Made by a program: the position numbers and the translations under genes. From a bacterium HR33 (GTDB lineage: Bacteria > Gemmatimonadota > Gemmatimonadetes > Gemmatimonadales > GWC2-71-9), in assembly GCA_002923375.1 (NCBI GenBank), contig BEIJ01000005.1, positions 75,111-139,110 of the forward strand: a stretch of 64,000 nucleotides of DNA, written 5' to 3'. Positions within the stretch are counted from its first letter, which is position 1. Each line of letters opens with the position of its first letter. Below the pieces are notes generated by a model. It was given only the letters and a program-made list of their open reading frames with translations, was not told the DNA's origin and did not search any database. This document shows positions 47,257 to 55,613 of this stretch, in pieces.

Positions 47257-50200
47257 TTACGGACAGCCGTTGGCCTCATCGCACTCAGGATCCACAGCCG
47301 GCAGCCCCAGTCGCCTCAGCTCCCGGTTGACCGCGGCAAGGTCGGTGGACCATACCTGGGCCAGACGGTCCAAGTATCCCTGAAGTTCAGCGCTCAGAAT
47401 CTCGAAGATTTCCGGCATGTGGTTGGTGGGCCTGCCGTCGCCGCGTTCCACCATAGAGAGCAGGTTTGCCAGCCGGTTGTTCACCTTGATGGGAAAGTTC
47501 AAGGGATCCTGATTGCTCTGGTTGCGCACCTGGTAGATGTTTTCCTCCACCGCCGAAGCGTTGGCCCGCAGGCGCTCGGCGGCGGAGCGCAACCGCCGGT
47601 CGTCGGATCGCTGCAGCCGGTCTTCCAGCTGCCGCTTTACCCGCCGGATCTCGATTACCGCGTTGTTGGCGTCGTTTACTCTATCCCGGATGCGACGCGC
47701 GAACTGGTACTGGGCGTGCAAATCCTCGTCGGTGACATCCGTAATCCAAGGATTCCGCTTCACCACTACCGGAGCGGTCAGGGTGCGCCCGTCTGCGGTA
47801 AGGCGGAGGGTATAGCGTCCCGGCGGGGCCGAAGGAGCGTTGGCCTGCACTCCCCAGAGTATCATGCCGGGGAAAGCGACCCAGGGCTGGGTGCGCAGAT
47901 CCCAGTGTACGTAGTTGAGTCCTGCCTTGACCGAGATGCGCTGCGGATAGAAACGTGCAGCCGGATCGGGAGGTCCTTCCCGCTCGCCCTCTCGCTGTTC
48001 CGCGGTGTCGGGCTCCCAGGTTCTGAGCACCGTACCGGTGGAGTCCAGCAGCTCGAGTAACACGCGATTCGGTTTCGACTTGAACCACCAGCTGAAAGTC
48101 ACGCCCGGCCCGGATCGTATCGCCTCGGGAGGGTTGAAAAGCCAGGCGTCGGCGGCAAATCGTTCCGGCGAGGCCTGCCTTAGAGGGGCGATGTTGTCCA
48201 GTACCCAGAACCCCCTGCCGTGGCTTGCGATCACCAATTCATTTTTCTCCACCACCAAGTCGACCACCGGTATGTCGGGGAGTCCCGGGTTGAGTTCCTG
48301 CCAGGAGGCGCCGTCGTCGTAGGAGATGTAAACCCCGTGCTGGGTTGCGGCATAGAGCAAGCCTCGCCGGTGGGGATCCTCTCGGACCGCGTGCACGTAG
48401 GCGTCGGGACGGATCCCGTTTACGATCTTGGTCCACGTCCTGCCGTAGTCGTTGGTCTTGAAGATGTACGGCGAGAGGTCGTTGAGGAGCGGGCGCTTGA
48501 CCGCTATGTAGGCGGTGGCGTCGTCGAAGGCGGAGGCGTCGATCTGGCTTACGCGGCCGAATTCCGGCATATCCGGCGGCGTCACATTGGTCCAGGTGCG
48601 ACCGCCGTCCCGGGTTACGTGCACCAGCCCGTCGTCCGAACCCACCCAGATGGTGTTTACGTTGATCTTGCCGGGCCCGACCGAGAAGATAGTGGCGTAA
48701 ACTTCGGGACCGTTCATGTCTCCCGTTATCGGACCGCCGGAGGGGCCCAGCGTTGCGGGATCGTGGCGTGTGAGGTCGCCGCTTATCGCGGTCCAGGTCT
48801 GTCCCCCGTCACGGGTCACCCACAATCTCTGGGATGACACGTAGAGAGTGCGAGGATCGACCGGGGAGAAGATGATGGGAAAAGTCCACTGCCACCGTTC
48901 CCGGATGTCCCGGGCCGGCTCGCCCGAGTAGAACCAGGGATAGGGGCTCACCTCCCGCGAAGTGCCCAGCCTCCGGTTGTACTTGTCGACGTAGCGGCCG
49001 TTGTTCGCTCCGGAGTAGAAAATGTCGAAGTCCAGCGGGTCGGGAGCTATATATCCCGGTTCTCCTCCGCCCACGGGATAGGAAAGTGCCATCGAACCGG
49101 CGGTGATGTCCTGGGAGCGCCTCCCTCGGCCTCGTCCGGGCGGCGTCCCGAATCCATAGACCCAGGCGTTGTAGTTGAACGGCGTGCAGATGGTGGTGTT
49201 GTCCTGCTGAGCGCCGCAGACGTGGTAGGGGATGTGTTTGGTCGTGATCACGTGGTAGAACTGTCCCGTGGGGAAATCCTGGTCGGTCCAGCTCTGAGCC
49301 GTGTCTTTCGACACCGCTCCGCCGCCGTCGTTGCCCACCACCAGGTGGCCGGAGTCGTCGGGATCGATCCAAAGGTCGTGGAAGTCGCCGTGGGTGCCGC
49401 TGTTCACGGATGTGAGGGTTTTCCCCCCATCGGTGGAGCGGAAAATGCTCGTGTTCTGGATGTACACCACGTCGGGATCGTTGGGATCCGCGAAGACGTG
49501 GGTATAGTAGAAAGCCCGCTGGCGGATGGAGCGGCTGTTGTTGATGAGGGTCCAGGTAGCTCCGCCGTCTTCGCTCCGGTACAACCCTCCGTCAGGTTCG
49601 TTCTCGATCAGCGCGTATACCCGGTTGGAATTGGCACCCGAGACCGAGACCCCGATCTTCCCGATGAGTCCCCGGGGAAGACCGGGGTTGCGGGTGATTT
49701 CCGTCCAGGTCTCTCCCCCGTCGCTGCTCTTGAATAGGCCGCTACCCGGACCTCCGCTGGACATCTGGTATTCTTTCCGGTAGGCCTCCCACAGAGCGGC
49801 GTAAATGACGTTGGGGTTGTTGCGGTCGATGGCGATGTCGATCCCTCCGGTCTTGTCGTCTCGGTAAAGCACCCTGCGCCAAGTGCGCCCGCCGTCGGTG
49901 CTCTTGTAGATCCCCCGCTCGGTACTGGGAGCGCTGTACTTGCCGAAGGAAGCTACGAAGACGATATCGGGATTGGTCGGGTGGATCCGGATCTTGGAGA
50001 TGGCGTGCGACTCCGAGAAGCCGACGTGAGTCCAGGTCTTGCCCCCGTCGGTGCTCTTGTACACGCCGTCTCCCGGCATGATGTTTCCCCGGATGCAAGA
50101 TTCACCCGTTCCGATGAACACGATGTCGGGGTTTGTCTCGCTGACGGCTACGGCTCCCACCGAGGCGCTGCGTATTTGACCGTCGGTGACTGGGAACCAG

Positions 50201-50475
50201 TTCTCGCCCCCGTCAGTGGTCTTCCACAGCCCGCCTCCCACCGCTCCGAAGTACGCCTCGTTGGGACGGCCCCTCACTCCGCTTACCGCTATCGACCGCC
50301 CTCCCCGGTCGGGACCGATGTTGCGCCATCGATAGGCGGCCAGGATTGCGGAGTCCAGGACCACCGGGCGCAGCTGCGCCGCTCCCGCTCCCGTGGCGGG
50401 TTGCTGCGCCCAAAGAGCACTCCAGCTGAACAGTGTCGTTGCCAGTGCTGCCGGAAGAAGAATCTGCCGTTTCAT
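47257..50475 (-). CDS. Secreted VPS10/sortilin-like Asp-box (BNR) beta-propeller protein
   Basis: A 1072-residue exported protein: signal peptide to WSALWAQ, then a long propeller region (about 40-790) with about ten Asp-box repeats of the pattern S/T-x-D-G-G-x-T-W, for example WKTTDGGENW, YKSTDGGKTW, FKSSDGGETW, WVTRDGGQTW and YISYDDGASW. The C-terminal 270 residues hold a beta domain and a helical segment with VIEIRRVKRQLEDRL. Such proteins are annotated as sialidase-like or glycosyl hydrolase but catalytic residues are not evident. It starts 29 bases after the PQQ-type gene, probably one transcript. Confidence 0.88.
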   Translation of the reverse strand: MKRQILLPAALATTLFSWSALWAQQPATGAGAAQLRPVVLDSAILAAYRWRNIGPDRGGRSIAVSGVRGRPNEAYFGAVGGGLWKTTDGGENWFPVTDGQIRSASVGAVAVSETNPDIVFIGTGESCIRGNIMPGDGVYKSTDGGKTWTHVGFSESHAISKIRIHPTNPDIVFVASFGKYSAPSTERGIYKSTDGGRTWRRVLYRDDKTGGIDIAIDRNNPNVIYAALWEAYRKEYQMSSGGPGSGLFKSSDGGETWTEITRNPGLPRGLIGKIGVSVSGANSNRVYALIENEPDGGLYRSEDGGATWTLINNSRSIRQRAFYYTHVFADPNDPDVVYIQNTSIFRSTDGGKTLTSVNSGTHGDFHDLWIDPDDSGHLVVGNDGGGAVSKDTAQSWTDQDFPTGQFYHVITTKHIPYHVCGAQQDNTTICTPFNYNAWVYGFGTPPGRGRGRRSQDITAGSMALSYPVGGGEPGYIAPDPLDFDIFYSGANNGRYVDKYNRRLGTSREVSPYPWFYSGEPARDIRERWQWTFPIIFSPVDPRTLYVSSQRLWVTRDGGQTWTAISGDLTRHDPATLGPSGGPITGDMNGPEVYATIFSVGPGKINVNTIWVGSDDGLVHVTRDGGRTWTNVTPPDMPEFGRVSQIDASAFDDATAYIAVKRPLLNDLSPYIFKTNDYGRTWTKIVNGIRPDAYVHAVREDPHRRGLLYAATQHGVYISYDDGASWQELNPGLPDIPVVDLVVEKNELVIASHGRGFWVLDNIAPLRQASPERFAADAWLFNPPEAIRSGPGVTFSWWFKSKPNRVLLELLDSTGTVLRTWEPDTAEQREGEREGPPDPAARFYPQRISVKAGLNYVHWDLRTQPWVAFPGMILWGVQANAPSAPPGRYTLRLTADGRTLTAPVVVKRNPWITDVTDEDLHAQYQFARRIRDRVNDANNAVIEIRRVKRQLEDRLQRSDDRRLRSAAERLRANASAVEENIYQVRNQSNQDPLNFPIKVNNRLANLLSMVERGDGRPTNHMPEIFEILSAELQGYLDRLAQVWSTDLAAVNRELRRLGLPAVDPECDEANGCP

Positions 50476-50504
50476 TGCACCTTTCCGAGGGTAAAAGGTT
50501 CAGT

Positions 50505-52508
50505 TTACGGAAGCGTCAAAGCCACCAGCGATCCGGGCATCGTCCGCCCGCCTATTGCCATCACTATGTATTGCTTTCCCTGGTGAAGATACGTCATGGG
50601 CGGCGCCTGGCTAGGCGCGGGAAGCTCGATTGTGGCCAAATGTTTGCCGGTGCGTTTGTCCACGGCGTGGAACAGCGGAGCTCCGCCCCGGCCCTCGCCG
50701 TACATGAGCAGCGTCTTGGTCACCAAGGCCGTAGCGTGGGATCCCTTGCCGGTGCGAGGGAGGCTCACTCCGCGAAGCAGCGGGTGGTTCTTGAGCTCCT
50801 CCGGCGTATCGCCGTTGGGGATCCACCACAGATGCTCCCCGGTGTTGAGGTCGATCGCCGTGATCCTGCCGTAAGGCGGCTTGAGCAGCGGTATCCCTTC
50901 TATGCTCCCGATACCTCCCGGGCCGCGCGTTACCCAATCCATGTTGGCGTCCGGTCCCGCCTCTTTGCCGGGGAAGAGCTGGGGCGCGCTACACCCCTTG
51001 ACCGACGCCACGTAAAGAATGCCGGTCTCGGGATCCACCACCGAGCCCCCGGGGATGTTGGTCCCGCCGTTGGCTCCGGGGCAATGGATGGATGCGCGGG
51101 TTCCGTCGGGCGCGTTTCTTATAGATGGAGGATTGAACAGGGGGCCTAAGCGATACTGTTTGACGATCTCCAGCGCCCGGCGCCTGAGCTCGGGCGTGTA
51201 GTCCACTAAATCGTCCACCGTGATCCCCTGCTGCTCATACGCGGCGGGACGGGTGGGGAAGGGCTGGGTGGGAGAGGTCTTTTCTCCCGGCACGTCCGAC
51301 TGCGGCACCGGCCGCTCTTCGATGGGCCAAACGGGCTTGCCGGTATATCGGTTGAGGACGTAGGCGAAGCTTTGCTTCGTGGTCTGTACCAGCGCCGGAA
51401 TCCGCTGACCGTTCACCGTGATGTCGACCAGATTCGGCGCGGTGGGATTGTCGTAATTCCAGATGTCATGGTGCACTGTCTGGAAGTGCCAGACCCGCCT
51501 GCCGGTGCGCACGTCCAAAGCCACGATGCTGGTCGAAAACAGCGCCGCGTCGGGACTCAACGCGCTTTCCTTCCATTTCCGGTGGCCGCCGTAATAGTCG
51601 TTGGTTCCCGGGTCGGTGGGTATGTATACGATCCCACGCTCGGGATCGGCCGACATCGGCGCCCAAGAGGAAACGTTTCCGGTGTAGGACCAGGCGTCCC
51701 CTTCCCAGGTCTCGTGGCCGAACTCCCCCGGCCGCGGAATGATGTGAAACTTCCACAGATGCTTGCCGGTCTTGGCGTCGTAGGCCAAGATGTGACCCGG
51801 AACGTTCTCCTTGCGCGTTTGGTAGTATCCCTGCTCGTGGGAGTTACCCACGACCACGACCCCGTTGACCACAATCGGAGGAGACGAGTTGGTGATATAC
51901 CCGATGGAATCGGGGATCCCGTAATCGGGATCGTAGGGATATCCCAGATCGGCCAGAAGATCCACCGTTCCGTTCTTGCCGAACTCGGCTATCGGCCGTC
52001 CGGTTTCGGCATCGAGGGCGTGAAGGAAAAAGGCGGGCGTTACAACGTAAATCCTGCCCCGTCCATCCACTTCGGCGTAGGCTACGCCCTTGCCGTAATC
52101 TTGCCGCATGGAACGCTCCCAGCGCTTAGTGGGGGGTTCGCGGAAGATCCACAGAGTTTCCCCGGTGGCGGGATCGATCGCAGCGACGGTGCGCCGGGCG
52201 CCGGCCACGGTGTAGAGACGGCCGGCTGCGTAAATCGGCGTGGCCCGCAAAAGCGGGTCCGGCTCCGGCCCGAAGTTGTCTCCCCGCCAGATCCAGGCCA
52301 CCCGAAGCTGGGAAAAGTTGGTGGCGTCGATCTGGTCCAGCGGGGAGTAGCGGGTGCTCCAGGCATCGGCGCCCCAGTAGCGCCACTCGCCATAGGGATT
52401 TCCCCGCTGCTGCGGCATGAGAGGTCGGACTGGGGCAGTCGCGAGTAAAAGGGATGCCAGAGCTAGCAGTGCCGGTTTCGTGAGCGTGACAATCAGTGGT
52501 GCCCTCAT
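50505..52508 (-). CDS. PQQ-type quinoprotein dehydrogenase (propeller), exported
   Basis: Periplasmic oxidoreductase of the membrane glucose dehydrogenase-like quinoprotein group, 667 residues. A signal peptide (LALASLLLATAPVRPLMPQ) precedes an eight-bladed propeller with typical blocks: EWRYWGADAWSTRYSPLDQI, AIDPATGETLWIFREPP, VVVVGNSHEQGYYQTRKENVPGHILAYDAKTG, FQTVHHDIWNYDNPTAPNLVDI and GGSVVDPETGILYVASV. No CxxCH heme site is present, so electrons must leave through a separate carrier or the quinone pool. Substrate is unknown. Confidence 0.88.
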   Translation of the reverse strand: MRAPLIVTLTKPALLALASLLLATAPVRPLMPQQRGNPYGEWRYWGADAWSTRYSPLDQIDATNFSQLRVAWIWRGDNFGPEPDPLLRATPIYAAGRLYTVAGARRTVAAIDPATGETLWIFREPPTKRWERSMRQDYGKGVAYAEVDGRGRIYVVTPAFFLHALDAETGRPIAEFGKNGTVDLLADLGYPYDPDYGIPDSIGYITNSSPPIVVNGVVVVGNSHEQGYYQTRKENVPGHILAYDAKTGKHLWKFHIIPRPGEFGHETWEGDAWSYTGNVSSWAPMSADPERGIVYIPTDPGTNDYYGGHRKWKESALSPDAALFSTSIVALDVRTGRRVWHFQTVHHDIWNYDNPTAPNLVDITVNGQRIPALVQTTKQSFAYVLNRYTGKPVWPIEERPVPQSDVPGEKTSPTQPFPTRPAAYEQQGITVDDLVDYTPELRRRALEIVKQYRLGPLFNPPSIRNAPDGTRASIHCPGANGGTNIPGGSVVDPETGILYVASVKGCSAPQLFPGKEAGPDANMDWVTRGPGGIGSIEGIPLLKPPYGRITAIDLNTGEHLWWIPNGDTPEELKNHPLLRGVSLPRTGKGSHATALVTKTLLMYGEGRGGAPLFHAVDKRTGKHLATIELPAPSQAPPMTYLHQGKQYIVMAIGGRTMPGSLVALTLP

Positions 52509-52614
52509 GATCGTCTCCGCGATTTGGTTGAGGGAAAAACTAGCGCGAATTCACTTCGTCCGCACCAGACCCCCGGGATCCCTGTGATCTGGCACCCTGC
52601 CTCGCGCCCGGCCC

Positions 52615-52626
52615 GGGAGTTATCTT
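52615..52626 (+). promoter_or_regulatory. Putative promoter -10 element of the TPP-controlled gene
   Basis: GGGAGTTATCTT with TATCTT at 52621-52626. It would start transcription near 52633, just before the aptamer begins at 52641. No clear -35. Confidence 0.45.
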
Positions 52627-52640
52627 GGCCTTCAAATTCG

Positions 52641-52747
52641 CGCTGGGAGAGCCCGGGACGAGCCGGGCTGAGAGTGCGGGCAGCGGACCAAATCCTCCCC
52701 CGCAGATCCCTTGAACCCGATCCAGGTAATGCTGGCGTGGGGAAGCG
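52641..52747 (+). ncRNA. TPP riboswitch aptamer (THI element)
   Basis: Contains the conserved thi-box parts in order: P1 CGCT/AGCG (52641-52644, 52744-52747), P3 GCCCGG/CCGGGC followed by CTGAGA (52668-52673), an optional P3a hairpin TGCGGG/CCCGCA, then ACCCGATC (52715-52722) and CAGGTAATGCTGGCG with the P5 stem CCAG/CTGG, closing with GTGGGGA. All core nucleotides that contact the pyrimidine and pyrophosphate of TPP appear present. Confidence 0.93.
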
Positions 52748-52756
52748 ACTGTGCGG

Positions 52757-52796
52757 ACGCCACCGGCCTTATCGGATCGGTGGCGTTCGATTCTTT
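52757..52796 (+). terminator. Riboswitch expression-platform hairpin (candidate terminator)
   Basis: Perfect 9-bp stem ACGCCACCG (52757-52765) / CGGTGGCGT (52778-52786), 12-base loop, followed by TCGATTCTTT. The U tract is weak, so termination efficiency is uncertain. Confidence 0.55.
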
Positions 52797-52817
52797 ATGA
52801 ATTCGATTCTTTATGAA
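52786..52817 (+). repeat. Tandem duplication of 16 bp before the dehydrogenase gene
   Basis: TTCGATTCTTTATGAA occurs twice in a row (52786-52801, 52802-52817). Each copy contains an ATG; the first one is in frame with the dehydrogenase. Confidence 0.9.
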
Positions 52818-52829
52818 AAGGAGGCGATG

Positions 52830-53861
52830 ATGAAGATGCAGGCGGTGCGCTATCACGGGCCCAAGCGTCCCTTTGTGCTAGAGCAGGTCCCTCTGCCGGG
52901 TCCCGGTCCCGGAGAGGTGAGAGTACGCATCGAGGCTGCCGGAATCTGCCGCACCGAGCTCCACTTCGAGTCGGGGCTTTTGAACTTGGGTGTAGCACCC
53001 ATCACCATGGGGCACGAGATCGCAGGTACCATCGACGCTGTGGGCACCGGGGTGGAGGGCCGGCGGGAGGGAGATCGGGTGATAGTCTACTACTACGCCG
53101 GCTGCGGAGAATGCACCTGGTGCGAGCGGGGAGAAGAGAATCTCTGCGACGCGCTCAGGGCGGAGTACGGATTTATCAACGACGGCGGTTACGCCGAGGC
53201 GATCGTAGTTCCCGAGCGGAACGCCGTGCCCCTCCCTCCCGACCTTCCGTTCGAGCAGGCCGCGCCGATCGGGTGCGGCGTCACCACCGCGATCCACGCA
53301 GCCAACCTAGCGCGCGTCTCTCCGGGGGAGGTGGCGGTGATTTACGGCGTGGGATCGGTGGGATTCGGCCTGATCCAAGTAGCCAGGTTGCGCGGTGCAC
53401 GGGTCATCGCAATAGGGCGCAGCCCCGCCAAGCTGGCCAAGGCCAGGGAGCTGGGTGCGGAAGAGGTGGTAGACGCCGCGGCGACTGGCGACGTGGCCGC
53501 CGCAGTGCGCGATCTCACCGGAGGCCGCGGAGCCGATGTGGTCTTCGAGCTGGTGGCCACCCGCGAGACTATGCTGCCAGCCTCCCGGATGCTGGCAAAA
53601 CGGGGAAGGCTGGTTTTCATCGGCTATTCAGAGGATCGCTTCGAGGTGCACCCCATCGATTTGGTGATCCGGGAAGCGGTGGTCACGGCCTCGGTGGGGA
53701 ACACCCTGGCGGAGTTGCACGAGGCCGTGAAGATGGTGTCCGACGGTCAGGTAAAGACCGTGGTCGATCGCACGCTGCCGTTGGAGCGCTGGAGCGAAGG
53801 TCTGGACGCGGTGCGGCGCAACCAGGCCGTGGGTCGGGTGGTACTGCTCCCTCGCCGATAG
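52830..53861 (+). CDS. Zinc-dependent alcohol dehydrogenase (MDR family) under TPP riboswitch
   Basis: NAD(P)-dependent medium-chain dehydrogenase, 343 residues. Catalytic zinc ligands are in GICRTELHF (Cys) and MGHEIAGT (His, Glu). The structural zinc lobe is CGECTWCERGEENLC with four cysteines. The Rossmann motif is VIYGVGSVGFGLIQVARL. Start ATG 52830 has AAGGAGG 5 bases before; in-frame ATGs at 52797, 52827 and 52836 also exist. The upstream TPP aptamer implies the enzyme makes or uses something tied to thiamin, or handles a product of a TPP enzyme (an aldehyde or acyloin). Substrate unknown. Confidence 0.92.
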   Translation: MKMQAVRYHGPKRPFVLEQVPLPGPGPGEVRVRIEAAGICRTELHFESGLLNLGVAPITMGHEIAGTIDAVGTGVEGRREGDRVIVYYYAGCGECTWCERGEENLCDALRAEYGFINDGGYAEAIVVPERNAVPLPPDLPFEQAAPIGCGVTTAIHAANLARVSPGEVAVIYGVGSVGFGLIQVARLRGARVIAIGRSPAKLAKARELGAEEVVDAAATGDVAAAVRDLTGGRGADVVFELVATRETMLPASRMLAKRGRLVFIGYSEDRFEVHPIDLVIREAVVTASVGNTLAELHEAVKMVSDGQVKTVVDRTLPLERWSEGLDAVRRNQAVGRVVLLPRR

Positions 53862-53883
53862 AGCGGATGCCAGGAAAGAAACC

Positions 53884-53907
53884 GGGGCGGAGGTCGGCCT
53901 CCGCCCC
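53884..53907 (-). terminator. Hairpin between the dehydrogenase and M20 genes
   Basis: Perfect 10-bp stem GGGGCGGAGG / CCTCCGCCCC with TCGG loop. On the minus strand it is followed by GGTTTCTTTCC, so it fits as a terminator of the M20 genes; on the plus strand there is no U tract. Confidence 0.6.
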
Positions 53908-53938
53908 CGCCTTCCCGTAGGCCGGGTTTGGGACCCCC

Positions 53939-55570
53939 TCAGGGGGTAATCCCCGCCCCGCAGGTACCATCGGGCTGTCTAACCGTCGGATAAGCCACAC
54001 CCAGTTGCTCGAGATAGGTCGAGTACCTGCTGGGGTCGTAATAGTATTTGCGCATCTCTTCCCGGTAGCGTTCCATGATGCCCCGGTTCAACTCGATAGC
54101 CGGCCGGTCCTGCGGCCTTATCAAGGGCTTGTACTGTTCGGCCTTGAGCTGGACGTTCCTGAAATAATCCCACGCCTGCTCTACCAGCTCGGGCCTCAGC
54201 AAGAAGTCGAGCACCGTCATGGCCACGACCTTGGCTCCGGCAGTGGCTCCCTTGTGAGCGATCGGCGTGGCCATCGCTATGGCGTTCGCCCAGTTATGGC
54301 CCGGCCCCCCGGGGATGTTGGACGGGAAGCGCAACGTGGTGGTGGGTACGTTCCAGGAAATGTCTCCGATGTCGTCGGAGCCTCCTCCCATGGAGCGCTC
54401 GGGTGGCTCAGGGGGTTCCAGGGAATCGATCTCGGTGGCTAGGCCTCGCTCCGGCTGCCCCAGCTCTTTTTGCAGCGCTTTGGCCAGAGTGATGTCGGCC
54501 TCGCTCCACTGCGGCATGCCGACCCGTTTCATGTTTTCGTAGAGCGCTTCGGCAATCACCTTGCTGAAGTTGCGCGGCCAGGCTGAGCCCAGGACTCTGG
54601 TGGGCAGGAGCTTGGTACTGGTCATCAGCGCCGCCCCCTGGGCGATGGAATCGAGGATCGCCCAGTTGTGCATGATGTGCTCGTAATCCAGCTCCCGGAT
54701 GTAGTACCACACCGAGGCGGTCCGGGGTACCACGTTCGGCTGATCTCCCCCATCCACGATCACGTAGTGGGATCGCTGGGGCAGGCGCAGGTGCTCGCGC
54801 CGATAGTTCCAGGCGACATTCATGAGCTCCACCGCATCCAAAGCGCTGCGCCCGCGCCAAGGAGCTCCCGCGGAATGGGCGGTCTGGCCTTCGAAGCTGT
54901 AGAGTACGGACACCAGACCGTTGCCGCCGCCGATTCCCCAGCTGGTGGACATATTGGAGCTCACGTGGGTGAAGATCACGATATCGACGTCCCGGAATAT
55001 CCCTTCGCGCACGTAATACGCCTTGGTTCCCAACTGCTCCTCAGCCACGCCGGGCCACAGATGGAGCGTTCCCGGAATCCGCTCCCGCTCCATGATCTTC
55101 TTGACCGCCAGCGCCGCTGTGATGTTCACCGCCTGCCCGGAGTTGTGTCCCTCTCCGTGTCCCGGCGCTCCCGGAACGATCGGCTTGTGGCAGGCGACGC
55201 CGGGGTACTGGGAAGCCTGGGGTATCCCGTCTATGTCCGATCCGAGCGATATGACGGGTTTGCCCGACCCCCAAGTTGCAACCCATGCGGTGGGGATCCC
55301 CGCCACCCCTTCGGTGACGGTGAACCCTTCGCGCCTAAGCAGGTCCACCAGGTAGCGGGAAGTCTCGAACTCCTGGAAGCCCAACTCTCCGAAGCTGAAG
55401 ATCTGGTCCACGATCTCCTGGGTGAGTTTGGCGCGGGCCTCCACGTCCTGAGCTGCCTCCCGCTTGAGCTGCTCCAGCCTCCGAGACTGGCGCTGGGCCG
55501 TAGCGGGATGGGCCAGCACTAGGGCGGCGATTGCAAAGACCGCCATGCGAGAGTAGCTGGAAAGCTTCAT
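53939..55570 (-). CDS. Exported M20-family amidohydrolase (AbgB-like), copy 1
   Basis: Secreted di-metal hydrolase, 543 residues from ATG 55570 (GGAGG 8 bases before), with a signal peptide ending ALVLAHPATAQ. M20 metal motifs: SLGSDIDGIP, GHGEGHNSGQA, GVAEEQLG, HVSSNMS and GHNWANA. The dimerisation domain begins near VLYSFEGQTAHSAGAPWRGRSALDAVELM in parts. AbgB-type enzymes cleave p-aminobenzoyl-glutamate or related amides. The next upstream gene is a close paralogue. Confidence 0.9.
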   Translation of the reverse strand: MKLSSYSRMAVFAIAALVLAHPATAQRQSRRLEQLKREAAQDVEARAKLTQEIVDQIFSFGELGFQEFETSRYLVDLLRREGFTVTEGVAGIPTAWVATWGSGKPVISLGSDIDGIPQASQYPGVACHKPIVPGAPGHGEGHNSGQAVNITAALAVKKIMERERIPGTLHLWPGVAEEQLGTKAYYVREGIFRDVDIVIFTHVSSNMSTSWGIGGGNGLVSVLYSFEGQTAHSAGAPWRGRSALDAVELMNVAWNYRREHLRLPQRSHYVIVDGGDQPNVVPRTASVWYYIRELDYEHIMHNWAILDSIAQGAALMTSTKLLPTRVLGSAWPRNFSKVIAEALYENMKRVGMPQWSEADITLAKALQKELGQPERGLATEIDSLEPPEPPERSMGGGSDDIGDISWNVPTTTLRFPSNIPGGPGHNWANAIAMATPIAHKGATAGAKVVAMTVLDFLLRPELVEQAWDYFRNVQLKAEQYKPLIRPQDRPAIELNRGIMERYREEMRKYYYDPSRYSTYLEQLGVAYPTVRQPDGTCGAGITP

Positions 55571-55613
55571 CGGCGAGCCTCCGTTCTGAAAGGTCCTCGG
55601 GCCGCTGCTAGCC

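Noticed and set aside
47032-48060. 342-codon plus-strand frame running from the gap into the Asp-box gene
   Set aside because: Most of it is antisense to the Asp-box gene and shows no protein features; the barrel remnant lies in another frame.
52590-52606. TGGCAC with downstream CTCGC before the riboswitch, resembling a sigma54 -24/-12 site
   Set aside because: The -12 half lacks the TTGC core and the distance is not right; the TATCTT element fits better.
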